This document shows positions 1 to 9,873 of a stretch of 64,000 nucleotides of DNA, in pieces. The stretch comes from Pseudomonas poae (GTDB lineage Bacteria; Pseudomonadota; Gammaproteobacteria; Pseudomonadales; Pseudomonadaceae). Below the pieces are notes generated by a model. That model ran no database searches, was not told where the DNA came from, and saw only the letters and a program-made list of their open reading frames with translations. Every line of letters starts with the position of its first letter. Positions within the stretch are counted from its first letter, which is position 1. The position numbers and the translations under genes are program-made. The stretch covers positions 6,469,501 through 6,533,500 of the forward strand of contig CP034537.1 of the NCBI GenBank assembly GCA_004000515.1, written 5' to 3'.

Positions 1-1098
1 CGTCGGTGGTTGCGATCAAGCCATACACACGGCTCAGATTTCCCGCCAGCAACGCCGGTAGGCAAAACGCCAGGTAGCTCAGCACATAGAACGCCGACAT
101 CAAGCCGGCCCGCTCATGGGGCAATGCCAGCCCGACAATACTGCGCACGCTGCCCATAAAGCCGCCGCCAAAGCCGAAGCCGGCGATTACACTGGCGATA
201 AAAAACAGCCCTAAGCTGGCGGTTTGAACCGCCACCAGCAGCAAGGCCACACCCACCGCCAGCAACACCGCCGACAGGCGCATGACCTTATCCGCCGGGC
301 GCTCCCGCAGGCTGTAGATCATCACCGCACCGCTCAAGGTTACGACTGCCACCAATCCTCCGCCGATCAGATGGGATGTGGAGCCGGTCGCAGCCCGCAC
401 CAGCGATGGCGCCAGCGAAGAAAAGAACCCGCCCAACGCCCACACCGCCACATTCAATGGCATGGCCAACCATAACGCCCGGCGTGCTTGTTCCGGCACA
501 TGCAGGGTCGGCGCCAGCGACTTCAAGGCACCCGGTATGCGGCTGACGGTTTCCGGCAGGCGCCATACGTACAGGGCTTGCAGCACCATCAAACCGAGCA
601 TCACGACATAAATCAGTTGGGTCGGCCGAGGCGCAAACTCCACCAGCAGGCCACTGCCCAGGCCACCGCTGGCCATGCCCAGCAGCGGCGCCAAGCTATT
701 GAGAATCGGGCCGCGCACACGGTCGGTGTCCAGCAGCGTCGCACTCAATACCGCCGTCGCCATGCCGGTGGCAAAACCTTGTAGCGCACGGGCGGCAATC
801 AGGTAAGCGGTGCTGTCGGCGTTGATAAACAGCAGCATCGCCACGATATTCAGTAGCAAGGCCACAAAATAACCGGCTTGCGCCCCAAGTAATCCGACAG
901 CGACCCCACGGTCAGCAACGCCGCCAGCAGGCTGACGGCGTATACGCCGAAGATGACTGTGAGCATGGCTGCGGAAAAGTGCAGGTTGTCCTGATACACC
1001 TGATACAGCGGCGTCGGCGCGCTGGAGGCGGCGAGAAAGGTCAACACCGTGACGACCAGAAACGTCAGGCTCGAACGGTTGGAAGAAGGTAGGGACAT
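1..1098 (-). CDS. MFS transporter, 3' end beyond the window, frame interrupted
   Basis: Drug- or sugar-type major facilitator superfamily exporter of the inner membrane. The first ~80 residues give helix 1 and the loop between helices 2 and 3 with the motif-A-like LSDYLGRKPVI. The frame then stops, but the next frame continues smoothly (ALLLNIVAMLLF, then further hydrophobic helices) to base 1. The break lies near 868-872: restoring one G in 'TTGTGG' gives PVILVALLLN. I chose the ATG at 1098, which has a GGAGCG ribosome site, over the GTG two codons upstream. It is transcribed divergently from the TetR gene at 1190, which probably represses it. The substrate cannot be told from sequence. Confidence 0.8.
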
Positions 1099-1155
1099 GG
1101 GCACGCTCCGCTAAAGCTAATATTTTGCTTTTGTGGAGTGTGCTACCAGCGTGCG

Positions 1156-1180
1156 CTTAAAGCAAATTCTTTGTGTTAAG
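1156..1180. promoter_or_regulatory. dyad between MFS and tetR genes, likely TetR operator
   Basis: In the 91-bp divergent intergenic region there is an interrupted dyad with arms CTTAA..CAAA and TTTG..TTAAG around a short centre. Position and symmetry fit an autoregulatory TetR operator controlling both genes. Binding is inferred only. Confidence 0.4.
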
Positions 1181-1189
1181 GTTTTACGC

Positions 1190-1729
1190 ATGGCAATTAA
1201 AGAAGGCCTTCGCCCGGGGGGCCGCAGTGCCCGGGTCCAAGAATCAGTGCACAACGCCACGCGCGAATTGCTGGAAGCCCATGAGCGTTCCAGCGTTACC
1301 GTGCCGATGATTGCTGCGCGCGCGGGTGTCACGCCCTCCACCATCTATCGGCGCTGGGGCGACCTCTCTGCCCTGCTCGCCGACGTGGCGCTGGAGCGCA
1401 TGCGCCCCGACAGCGATCCGGCCAACACCGGCAGCCTGCGCGGCGACCTGCAAGCCTGGGCCGAGCAGTACCTGGATGAGATGAGTTCGGAGCCGGGGCG
1501 CAACATGATGCGCGACGTGCAAAGCAGCCAGACACCGGGATATTGCGTGACTCTGATTGGCGGGCAATTGCAGACGATTGTCGACCGCTATCCCGATAGC
1601 ACAGCAGCCCACGTGGACCGTTTGATCAATCTGCTAGCAGCGCCGACAGTGTTCAGGATTTTGTTTGGGAGTGCGCCACTGCAGGTTGAAGAACTGCACG
1701 AACTGATCGAATTGGCGCTGAAAGGCTAA
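1190..1729 (+). CDS. TetR family transcriptional regulator
   Basis: A 179-residue TetR/AcrR-type repressor. The N-terminal helix-turn-helix region (about residues 20-65) contains VPMIAARAGVTPSTIYRRWGDLSALLADVA, the usual TetR DNA-binding signature. The C-terminal half is a ligand domain of the TetR_C type (GGQLQTIVDRY). The ATG at 1190 is used because the helix-turn-helix begins about 20 residues later and no upstream in-frame ATG precedes it closely. It is divergent from the MFS exporter, a common arrangement in which the regulator silences the pump until an effector binds. The frame is intact. Confidence 0.85.
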   Translation: MAIKEGLRPGGRSARVQESVHNATRELLEAHERSSVTVPMIAARAGVTPSTIYRRWGDLSALLADVALERMRPDSDPANTGSLRGDLQAWAEQYLDEMSSEPGRNMMRDVQSSQTPGYCVTLIGGQLQTIVDRYPDSTAAHVDRLINLLAAPTVFRILFGSAPLQVEELHELIELALKG

Positions 1730-1750
1730 AGCCCGAACACAAAACCCTGA

Positions 1751-1778
1751 TGTGGGAGCTGGCTTGCCAGCTCCCACA
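1751..1778. repeat. REP-type palindrome
   Basis: A perfect hairpin, TGTGGGAGCTGGC followed by its complement around a TTGC-like centre. The core GTGGGAGCTGGCTTGCC is the common extragenic palindrome of fluorescens-group Pseudomonas. The same unit recurs at 8112-8200. Confidence 0.8.
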
Positions 1779-1795
1779 TTGTCCTGAATACACTC

Positions 1796-1825
1796 AAAAA
1801 ACGGCCTCAATTGAGGCCGTTTTTT
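1796..1825. terminator. bidirectional rho-independent terminator
   Basis: A perfect inverted repeat (A-run, CGGCCTCAA, TTGAGGCCG, T-run) between the convergent tetR and ABC-transporter genes. It carries T-runs in both directions, so it can end both transcripts. Confidence 0.9.
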
Positions 1826-1840
1826 ATTGTGAACTGTCGC

Positions 1841-2619
1841 TTACGTACGCATCCCGCGCCCACTCACCAGCAGTTTTGCGCAGCCCACATACAGCACCAC
1901 CGTCGCCACCAGCATGAACGTGATCGCCACGCTGATCTTGATATCCGACACCCCCAGGATGCCGTAGCGGAAGGCGTTAACCATGTGCAGCACCGGGTTG
2001 GCCAGCGACACGGTCTGCCAGAACGGCGGCAACAGGGTGATGGAATAGAACACCCGCCCAGGTAGGTCAGCGGCGTCAGCACGAACGTTGGGATGATCGA
2101 AATATCATCGAAGTTGCGTGCAAACACGGCGTTGATAAACCCCAGCAGCGAGAAGATCGTTGCCGTCAGTACCACCACCAGAATGGTGACCCCCAGGTGA
2201 TGCACCTGCAGGTGGGTGAAGAACAGCGACAGCAACGTCACAATCACCCCTACCATCAGCCCGCGCAGTACGCCGCCCAGGGTGTAGCCGATCAGGATGG
2301 TGTGCGGCGACACCGGCGACACCATCAGTTCTTCGATGGAACGCTGGAACTTGCTGCCGAAGAAACTCGACACCACGTTGCCGTAGGAGTTGGTGATCAC
2401 CGACATCATGATCAGCCCCGGCACGATGTACTCCATGTAGGTGAAGCCACCCATGTCGCCGATCTGGCGACCGATCAGGTTACCGAAGATCACGAAGTAC
2501 AAGACCATGGTGATCGCCGGCGGCAGCAATGTCTGCGGCCAGATCCGGGTAAAGCGCTTCACTTCGCGATAGACGATGGTTTGCAGCGCGACGAGGTTGG
2601 GTTGCAGTTCGGAACTCAT
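1841..2619 (-). CDS. ABC-2 type transporter permease (YadH-like), frame interrupted
   Basis: Membrane subunit of an ABC-2 exporter, ~259 residues when restored, matching the usual YadH length. It has six hydrophobic segments, including LLPPAITMVLYFVIFGNLI and VTILVVVLTATIFSLLGFIN, and the family motif SIIPTFVLTPLTYLGG before the last helices. At about 2054 the frame breaks. Restoring a fourth G gives LTYLGGVFYSITLLPPFWQ and carries on to the stop at 1841. The start ATG overlaps the stop of the ATPase gene as ATGA, showing translational coupling. The cargo is unknown; E. coli YadGH is also uncharacterised. Confidence 0.85.
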
Positions 2620-3549
2620 ACCGCCACCTTCGCCAGATTTTTTCTCCACCAGGGACACGAACAACTCCTCGAGGCGATTGGTTTTGTTACGCAGGCTCAA
2701 CACTTCGATGTTCTGGGTCGCCAACTGCGTGAACAGCGCGGTAATACCCATGGCCTTGTCCACCTGCACTTCCAGCGTGTGGCTGTCTACCAGGCGGCTC
2801 GGGTAGCCGAGCAGCTGCGGCGCTACCGACAGGTTGTTTTTCAGGTCGAGCACGAAGGTTTCCACATGCAACTGGCCCAGCAGGTTACGCATGCTGGTGT
2901 TCTCGACGATGGTGCCGTGGTCGATGATGCCGATGTTGCGGCACAGCTGCTCAGCCTCTTCCAGGTAGTGGGTGGTGAGGATGATGGTGATGCCCTTCTC
3001 GTTCAGCTCGGTGAGGAAGGTCCACATCGAACGACGCAGCTCGATATCCACGCCAGCGGTGGGCTCATCGAGGATCAGCAGGCGCGGTTCGTGCACCAGT
3101 GCGCGGGCAATCATCAGGCGCCGCTTCATCCCGCCGGACAGCGAACGCGAAGGCACGTCGCGCTTGTCCCACAGGCCCAACTGGGTCAGGTACTGCTCGG
3201 CGCGTTCCTTGGCGATTTTCGCCGGGATGCCGTAGTAACCGGCCTGGGTCACGACGATGTCGAAGGTCTTTTCAAACTGGTTGAAGTTGAATTCCTGGGG
3301 CACCACGCCAATGGAGCGCTTGAGCGCCGCCGGGGATTTGTCCAGGTCATGGCCGAAGATATTCACCGTGCCGCTGGTTTTGTTGACCAGGGTCGAGAGG
3401 ATACCGATGGTGGTGGATTTGCCGGCGCCGTTAGGGCCAAGCAAGGCGAAGAAGTCACCTTCGGCAACGTCCAGATCGATACCACTCAGGGCCTGGAAAC
3501 CGTTGCCGTAGGTTTTGGTTAGCTGCCGGATGGACAGAGCGGAACTCAT
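2616..3549 (-). CDS. ABC transporter ATP-binding protein (YadG-like), frame interrupted at its end
   Basis: Nucleotide-binding subunit of the same exporter, ~311 residues. Walker A GPNGAGKST is at about residues 38-46, the signature is LSGGMKRR, Walker B is LLILDEPTAG and the switch is TTHYLEEAE. As read, the protein runs straight into the permease, giving an apparent 561-residue fusion. This comes from a run of six A at about 2636-2641: with five, the protein ends EKNLAKVAV at a TGA overlapping the permease ATG. I therefore treat them as two genes. Confidence 0.88.
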
Positions 3550-3683
3550 ATCGGATTACGCACCAAAGAAGGGAATAGAAAGAATAGATGAGGGCGCAGC
3601 CCACGTAGTTCAACGGCGGCGCATGACAAGCATGGTGCTTGCCCGCGCCGCACAAGTACAGTCACCTGTATTAATAGTCAGTA

Positions 3684-4301
3684 TTAAGTCAACGCAGTCA
3701 TGACCGCTTTGCGGTAGGCCGGACGCTGTTGCAGGCGTGCGTACCAGGCTTCTAGATGGGGCATCGCAGGCCGTTCTATCGGCATTTCAAACCAAGCGTA
3801 GGCAAAACAGCCCAGGGGGATATCGCCCATGCCGATCTCGTTGCCCGACAGATACGGCTGTTCGGCGAGGGCTTTTTCCACCGTACTCAGTGCTTCGATG
3901 CAGGCTTTGCGCCCGGCATGGATGTTGTCCCAGTTCTGCTTTTCCGCCGGGGTGCGCAAGATGCCCCAGAACACGATCTTGAACGGTTCGGCCAGGGTCG
4001 AGGTGGTCCAATCCATCCACTTCTCCGCACTGGCCCGGGCTTTCAGGTCTGTCGGGTACCACGTGGAGCCCTGCTTGGCGCACAGATAACGCACGATGGT
4101 GTTGGACTCCCACAGCACGAAGTCGCCGTCCTCGATCATCGGCACCCGACCGTTGGGGTTCAACGCTCGGTACTGCGGCGTGTCCACCACGCCAAACGCC
4201 CCGCCCGCATCAATTGCTTCATAGTCCAGGCCGAGTTCCTCGGCGCACCACAGTGCTTTCCTGACGTTTGATGAATTTTTACGACCCCAGATTTTCAGCA
4301 T
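3684..4301 (-). CDS. glutathione S-transferase family protein
   Basis: A 205-residue cytosolic GST. The N-terminal thioredoxin-like domain (residues 1-80) has the start MLKIWGRKNSSNVRKALWC, NPNGRVPMIEDGD (cis-proline region) and LWESNTIVRYL, the glutathione gamma-glutamyl site. The C-terminal helical domain (about 90-205) ends with a typical WYARLQQRPAYRKAV. It is alone between the ABC operon and the next minus-strand gene. The frame is intact. The substrate class is not identifiable. Confidence 0.88.
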   Translation of the reverse strand: MLKIWGRKNSSNVRKALWCAEELGLDYEAIDAGGAFGVVDTPQYRALNPNGRVPMIEDGDFVLWESNTIVRYLCAKQGSTWYPTDLKARASAEKWMDWTTSTLAEPFKIVFWGILRTPAEKQNWDNIHAGRKACIEALSTVEKALAEQPYLSGNEIGMGDIPLGCFAYAWFEMPIERPAMPHLEAWYARLQQRPAYRKAVMTALT

Positions 4302-4344
4302 GACCGTGCCTTATCGTTTGGTGAGCGCAGCAGCATACGCCGGA

Positions 4345-5004
4345 TCACGCGCGGCTTAAATCGGTCTGCATGTCCCCCAGCAACTCGGGCATGTCCTCGC
4401 CAAACAAATGCGGGTAACACTGGCGAATATGCGCGAAGAAAAACGCCTCGGGCACGTCATGGAACTGACCGTGGTCCACCACGTACTCCATCGAGCGCTG
4501 GCCCTGGCGGTTGAAGGCGTGGAAGACGCTGTCGTTGATCCCATCAAATTCCAACGGCGGAACATCAAACAGGTCGCACAGTTGCTGGTTGAACGCCGGC
4601 GTGGCCTTGACCCAACGCCCGTGCAGATACAGCTCGGTGTAACCATGCATGGCGAACACATCGCTTTTGAGCAACGCGATCAAGCGCGGCGTCGACAAAT
4701 GGTTACGCACATCTGCCAGGCCGATGCGCGCAGGGATGCCGCAATGGCGTGCACAAGCGGCGAGCAGCGTGGCCTTGGGCACGCAGTAGCTTTCGCGAAC
4801 GCTCAGGGCGTAGCTGGCGCTCAAGGTCTCTGGGTCGCGGCTAAAGGTGTAAGGGTTATAGCGAATCGCCTCACGCACCGCGTAATAAAGACTGACTGCC
4901 TGGTCACATAAATCTGCGCTGGGCCCGCGGTGTTTTTCGGCGAACTCCACCACCGCAGGGTGGTCACTATCGATGAAGCGGCTGGGACTCAAGTACGTAT
5001 CCAT
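4345..5004 (-). CDS. transglutaminase-like cysteine peptidase family protein
   Basis: A 219-residue protein of the transglutaminase-core fold. A likely catalytic triad can be seen: Cys in ESYCVPKATLLAACARHCGIPARIG, His in FAMHGYTELYLHGRWVKATPAFN, and an Asp/Asn downstream. The cysteine followed by KATLLAA and a GIPAR is the usual transglut_core signature. There is no signal peptide, so it is probably cytoplasmic. Its substrate is unknown. The frame is intact. Confidence 0.8.
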   Translation of the reverse strand: MDTYLSPSRFIDSDHPAVVEFAEKHRGPSADLCDQAVSLYYAVREAIRYNPYTFSRDPETLSASYALSVRESYCVPKATLLAACARHCGIPARIGLADVRNHLSTPRLIALLKSDVFAMHGYTELYLHGRWVKATPAFNQQLCDLFDVPPLEFDGINDSVFHAFNRQGQRSMEYVVDHGQFHDVPEAFFFAHIRQCYPHLFGEDMPELLGDMQTDLSRA

Positions 5005-5161
5005 GCGCGTTATCTCCGAAGGAAGCCTGGAGTCTAACCACAGGCCTGCCGGGGAGATAACGACGATTCGGCCAATTCTCGTTACACCCTGATCACCCGC
5101 TTGCTCGGATGCCGACTAAGCTCCTTGGTGGTTTCGCCCCTGGTTTCACGGAGGATTGAAT

Positions 5162-7608
5162 ATGCTGTTGTTGTGGATACTGGTTCTGGTGGTCGGCATT
5201 GCCTACCTGGCACACCGCCGTACTGCGCCCCTGCCCGCCCTGGGCGTGGTCGCCGTCTACCTCTTGGCGATGGGCGCGTGGAGTCATGCGCCAGGTTGGC
5301 TGCTGCTGATCTTCTGGTGCTGATCGCTGCTGTCGCCGCGCCTTTGCTGCTGCCTGACCTACGCCGCCAATACTTCACCAAACCGCTATTTAGCTGGTTC
5401 CAGAAAGTCCTGCCGCCGATGTCCGAAACCGAGCGCGATGCCATCGATGCCGGCACGGTATGGTGGGATGGCGAGCTGTTCAGCGGCCGCCCTGACTGGG
5501 ACAAGTTGCTGGCCTACCCCAAGGCCCAACTGACAGAAGAAGAACAGGCGTTTATCGACGGCCCCACCGAAGAACTCTGCGCCATGGTCAGTGATTGGGA
5601 AATCGGCCAGGCCATGGACCTGCCGCCCGCCGCCTGGGAACACATCAAGACCCACGGGTTCTTCGCCCTGATCATTCCCAAGGAATACGGTGGCAAGGGT
5701 TTCTCGGCCTACGCCCACTCCCAGGTGGCGATGAAGCTCGCTACCCGCAGCGGCGATCTGGCGTCTACCGTCATGGTGCCCAACTCCCTCGGCCCCGCCG
5801 AACTGCTGCTGCACTACGGCACAGACGAACAACGTAACCATTACCTGCCACGCCTGGCCCGTGGCGATGACATCCCCTGCTTTGCCCTCACCGGCCCACT
5901 GGCCGGCTCCGATGCCGGCGCCATGCCGGACACTGGGGTGATCTGCAAGGGTGAATGGGAAGGCAAGGAAACCCTCGGCCTGCGCCTGAACTGGGAAAAG
6001 CGCTACATCACCCTCGGCCCGGTTGCGACCTTGCTGGGCCTGGCCTTCAAGGCTCATGACCCGGACCACCTGCTGGGCGACGTGGAAGACCTAGGCATCA
6101 GCCTGGCATTGATCCCTACCGACACCCCCGGCGTGGAAATCGGCCGTCGCCACTTACCCCTCGGCGCTGCCTTCATGAACGGCCCCAATTCCGGCAAGGA
6201 CGTTTTCATCCCGCTGGAATTTCTCATCGGCGGCCAGGAAATGCTCGGCAAGGGCTGGATGATGTTGATGAACTGCCTGTCGGTCGGGCGTTCGATCTCC
6301 CTGCCTGCGGTGGGCACTGGCGCGGCCAAGTTCACCAGCCTGGTAACCGGCCAGTACGCCCAGGTGCGAGAGCAATTCAACGTGCCGCTGTCGGCCTTCG
6401 AAGGTATCCAGGAAGCCTTGGCACGTATCGGCGGAAACGCCTGGCTGATGGACAGTGCGCGCATGCTCACCGCCAACGCAGTCGACCTGGGGGAAAAACC
6501 CTCGGTGCTGTCGGCGATCCTCAAGTACCACCTCACCGAGCGCGGCCGTGAATGCATCAGCCACGCCATGGATGTGCACGGCGGCAAGGGCATCATCATG
6601 GGCCCGAACAACTACCTGGGTCGCAGCTGGCAGGGAGCGCCGATCTTCATCACCGTAGAAGGCGCGAATATCCTGTCGCGCAACCTGATGATCTTTGGCC
6701 AGGGCGCCATCCGTTGCCATCCGTTCGTGCTCAAGGAAATGGCCCTGGCCGGTCGTGAAGACCATGACCAGGCGTTGAAGGAGTTCGATGGCCTGCTGAT
6801 GCAACACATCGGTTTTGCCGTGAGCAACGCCGCCAGCACCCTGGTGCTGAACCTCGGGATCGGCCACTTCGAAAAAGCACCGGGCAACCGTTTGAGCCAA
6901 GGCTACTTCCGCGCACTCAACCGCCAAGCCGCAGCGTTCGCTCTGCTTGCCGACTTGAGCATGATGTTGCTGGGTGGCGAATTGAAGCGCCGCGAACGCC
7001 TGTCCGCCCGCCTAGGCGATGTGCTGAGCCACATGTACCTGGCCTCGGCGGCGCTCAAGCGCTATCACGACCTGGAGTCGCCAGACCATCTAGAGCCACT
7101 GTTCGCCTGGGCCATGGAAGAAAGCCTCGGCAAATCGGAGCAGGCGCTGGATGAGCTGCTGAGCAACTTCCCGAACAAAGTGCTGGGCTGCCTGCTGCGG
7201 GTGATCGTGTTCCCGTTCGGACGCCGCCATACCGGCCCGTCCGACGCACTGGATGCCGAAGTCGCGGCAGTGATTGGCCGTGCCAAAGGCGACCCGACCC
7301 TGGAAGAATTGCTGGCAGGCTGCTACCGCCCGCAATCGGCGGAAGACCCAGTGGGCGCACTGCAACACGCCTACGACCTGCTCGGCGCCAGCCATCCGTT
7401 GCAGAAAAAACTGCACACAGCGCTTAAAAGCGGCCAGGTCAAACCGAGGGCCGGCGAGCACGCCATCGACGCGGCACTGGAAGCTGGCGTGCTGCAACCG
7501 GGCGAAGCACAAACCCTGCGTGACGCCGAAGCGGCGCGACGCAAGGTGATCGACGTGGATGATTTCAGCAAGGAAGAGCTGACCCACACCGAGGGTAAAA
7601 TCCGCTGA
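5162..7608 (+). CDS. fadE: acyl-CoA dehydrogenase FadE type, frame interrupted near its start
   Basis: Long-chain acyl-CoA dehydrogenase, first step of fatty acid beta-oxidation, ~815 residues when restored, which matches FadE. Two N-terminal membrane helices (MLLLWILVLVVGIAYLAH and LLIFW..LIAAVAAPLLL) precede the acyl-CoA dehydrogenase domain (IIPKEYGGKGFSAYAHSQV, CFALTGPLAGSDAGAM, DVHGGKGIIMGPNNYLGRSWQG). The true start is the ATG at 5162 behind GGAGG. A missing G at about 5321 (IFW-VLIAAV) makes a longer ORF that seems to begin at 5101 in the wrong frame. A terminator follows at 7629. Confidence 0.92.
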
Positions 7609-7628
7609 GTCGAGCGGTCATATAAAAT

Positions 7629-7664
7629 CGGGCGCGTGAGCTATATACTCCCGCGCCCGTTTTT
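7629..7664 (+). terminator. rho-independent terminator after fadE
   Basis: The stem CGGGCGCG / CGCGCCCG with a 15-nt loop is followed by five T. It ends the fadE transcript. The next gene starts 20 bp beyond, so its promoter may overlap the hairpin. Confidence 0.8.
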
Positions 7665-7683
7665 GCTTTAGAGGACTTATCTC

Positions 7684-8091
7684 GTGTCCAACGTCGTTGC
7701 CGATCATCTCGTCTTGCTCGACCACCTGCGCAGCATCCTGGTAGCCGTCGGCGAAGCCGAACAGGTTCCCGAGGAAAGCCACTCGCTGTTCCTGGAGCGT
7801 TTCGACGAATTGCGCGCCCTGCTGCCGATCGACCCGATCGAAAGCCAGTACCTGGGCCAGGACCTGATGAGTCAGGTCATCCTGCGCTACCCACAAATTG
7901 CCCACCTGGTACCGCGCGACCTGCTGTGGTTCTTTGGCGGTGACTGCCTGCACTTCATGCCCGATGAAGAACTGGACCTGTACCAGGCCCTGGAAGAGCG
8001 TCGCTTCGAAGCCGAACAGAACGACGAACCGTTCGACTGGAACCAGGAAAAGCAGCTGCTGGCCATGCCAGACGACCAAAGCAAGCACTGA
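7684..8091 (+). CDS. PA2817-like conserved hypothetical protein
   Basis: An acidic 135-residue protein starting at GTG 7684. It is rich in DELxxLLPIDP, RDLLWFFGGDCLHFMPDEELDLYQALEERR and similar blocks. I recognise it as the Pseudomonas PA2817 family, of unknown function, commonly placed next to fadE. There are no membrane segments or signal. The frame is intact. Confidence 0.75.
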   Translation: MSNVVADHLVLLDHLRSILVAVGEAEQVPEESHSLFLERFDELRALLPIDPIESQYLGQDLMSQVILRYPQIAHLVPRDLLWFFGGDCLHFMPDEELDLYQALEERRFEAEQNDEPFDWNQEKQLLAMPDDQSKH

Positions 8092-8111
8092 TCCAGCGCA
8101 AATTGCTTTTC

Positions 8112-8200
8112 TGTGGGAGCTGGCTTGCCTGCGATGGCGGTGGGTCAGCTTGCACATTAGCGACTGGCAGGCCGCTATCGCAGGCAAGCCAGCTCCCACA
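8112..8200. repeat. inverted REP pair (BIME-like)
   Basis: Two REP units face each other. The 24-bp arm at 8112-8135 is perfectly complementary to 8177-8200, with a 41-bp spacer that carries a second imperfect stem. It sits between convergent genes, the usual place for such pairs in fluorescens-group genomes. Confidence 0.85.
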
Positions 8201-8214
8201 TTTAGAGCGTGTTT

Positions 8215-9147
8215 CTACCGGTGGCGAAGGGTCGGCTCCTTGGCCATGCACTCCACCAGATAATCTATAAACACCCGCAACTTGGGTGGCAGATACCGCG
8301 TCGGCGAATGCAACAACCACACTTCGCCGTGGTACGACGCAATAAAATCCCACTGCGCCAACACCTGCACCACCGTCCCCGCCTCCAGCGCATGCCGCGC
8401 CGTAAAGTACGGCAAGCTGCCTATCCCCACATGCTGTAACACCGCATCCAGGCGCACGCCGGTGTGGTTCGCCGCATAACGCCCGCGTACCCCCACCGTC
8501 ACCGTCTTGCCGGCCTGGCGAAATCTCCAACGGGCATCCGCTGGTGTTTCCCCCAAATAAATGCAGCTGTGTTCCTGCAAATCATGCGGGTGCTGCGGCG
8601 TACCGTGCTCGGCCAAGTACTGAGGCGTGGCACACAGCAAGTGCTCGATGGGGAACAATGGCCGCCCCACCAAACCCGGTGGTGGGCTTTCGGAAATGCG
8701 CAGGATCAGATCCAGGTTGTCATCGATCAAATCCACCGGCCGGTCTTCAAGAATCAACTGCACGTCCACCTTGGGATAGCGCTGCAGAAACGCCGGCATA
8801 TGCGGGTGAATCACAAACCGTCCCACCGCCTTGGGCACGCTGACGCGCACCAAACCTTCGGCTTCATGGGTGTATTGGCCACTGATCTCCATCACCGAAC
8901 GCGCCGCGTTGACCATCTCCTGGCAGCGCTTGAACACCTCTTCACCGCCCTCACTCAGGCGCAGCTTGCGCGTGGTGCGTTGCAATAACCGCGTCGCCAA
9001 GGCCTTTTCCAGGCGCGAAATACTGCGGCTCACCGATGAAGGCGAAGCGCCCATCTGCCGGGCGGCTTCGGAGAAACTGCCGGTTTCCACAACTTTGACG
9101 AAAATCGCCATTTCACCCAGCAGCGGCAAAGGAAGATTGATGCTCAT
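8215..9147 (-). CDS. LysR family transcriptional regulator
   Basis: About 310 residues. The N-terminal helix-turn-helix domain is GEMAIFVKVVETGSFSEAARQMGASPSSVSRSISRLEKALATRLLQRTTRKLRLSEGG. The C-terminal part is a periplasmic-binding-like effector domain with DLILRISESPPPGLVGRPLFPIEHLLCATPQYLAEHG, close to the CrgA/AaeR-like group. I prefer the ATG at 9147 (MSINLPLP) to 9162. It is divergent from the AlaX-type gene at 9234, which may be its target. The frame is intact. Confidence 0.88.
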   Translation of the reverse strand: MSINLPLPLLGEMAIFVKVVETGSFSEAARQMGASPSSVSRSISRLEKALATRLLQRTTRKLRLSEGGEEVFKRCQEMVNAARSVMEISGQYTHEAEGLVRVSVPKAVGRFVIHPHMPAFLQRYPKVDVQLILEDRPVDLIDDNLDLILRISESPPPGLVGRPLFPIEHLLCATPQYLAEHGTPQHPHDLQEHSCIYLGETPADARWRFRQAGKTVTVGVRGRYAANHTGVRLDAVLQHVGIGSLPYFTARHALEAGTVVQVLAQWDFIASYHGEVWLLHSPTRYLPPKLRVFIDYLVECMAKEPTLRHR

Positions 9148-9233
9148 GACGCACAGGTCCATTGATAATTGAGCGGATTATCACCTATCCGAGCACTATT
9201 TATACTGCCCACAGAACCCTGATGCGGATGTAA

Positions 9234-9864
9234 ATGATGACCGAGCGCCTGTTTTTCACCCATGACCACCTGACGGCCGAGTTGGAAGTGCTCAGTTGCA
9301 CAGCCCACGAGGGTCTTTTTGCAGTCGTCTTGCAATCGACGATCTTCCATCCCCAAGGTGGCGGGCAGCCCTTCGACACCGGCTGGCTGGGCGACAGCCA
9401 GGTCGTGCGGGTCACCCAGGAAGCCGACCGCGTGGTGCACTACGTCGACCAACCGGTGGCACCAGGCCCGATCACGGCGCGGGTCGATGAGCCGCGCCGC
9501 ACCCTGCACACACGGCTGCATTCGGCTGGGCACTTGATTGGCAACGCCGGCGAAACCCTGGGGTGGATGCCGATCAAGGCGCACCACTGGCCGGGTGAGG
9601 GCAAGATCACGTTTATTCGCGGTGAAGCGGCGCAAGCGATCGATGCCGAGGCGATCCAGCAGCAAATCAACCAGTGGATCGCTGCCGATCACCCTCGCCA
9701 CATGACCTTGGAAGACGGCACCCGCGAGGTAGGTTTCGGCGAGTTGCCCGCGTATGCGTGTGGCGGTACGCATGTGCAGGCGCTGAGCGAATTGGGCCAG
9801 GTGACGATCCTGGCCCTGTCGGAGAAAAAAAGGCGCACTGTCGGTGCGCTACGAAATCACTTGA
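9234..9864 (+). CDS. alanyl-tRNA editing protein (AlaX type), frame interrupted at the end
   Basis: A free-standing relative of the alanyl-tRNA synthetase editing domain that hydrolyses mischarged Ser- or Gly-tRNA(Ala). Hallmarks are FHPQGGGQPFDTG near residue 40, the zinc-binding HSAGH near residue 95 and CGGTH near residue 175. As read, the last 30 residues are out of frame because of a seven-A run at about 9826-9832. With six A the protein ends EKKGALSVRYEIT at 9864, the normal family end, 9 bp short of the convergent phoD stop. Confidence 0.85.
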
Positions 9865-9873
9865 GCCCGCTCA

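Noticed and set aside
2197..3522. Long plus-strand frame of 441 codons opposite the ABC genes
   Set aside because: Antisense shadow of a GC-rich gene; His/Gln/Arg-rich composition with no domain. Similar shadows at 13779-14984 and 24051-25781 were dropped for the same reason.
1864..3549. Apparent 561-residue fused ABC ATPase-permease
   Set aside because: With five instead of six A near 2636 the ATPase ends at a TGA overlapping the permease ATG, the normal two-gene layout. The fusion is an artefact of an indel.
5101..5340. Extended N-terminus of FadE from 5101
   Set aside because: This stretch is out of frame. The real start with GGAGG and two membrane helices is at 5162 and is joined by one restored G.
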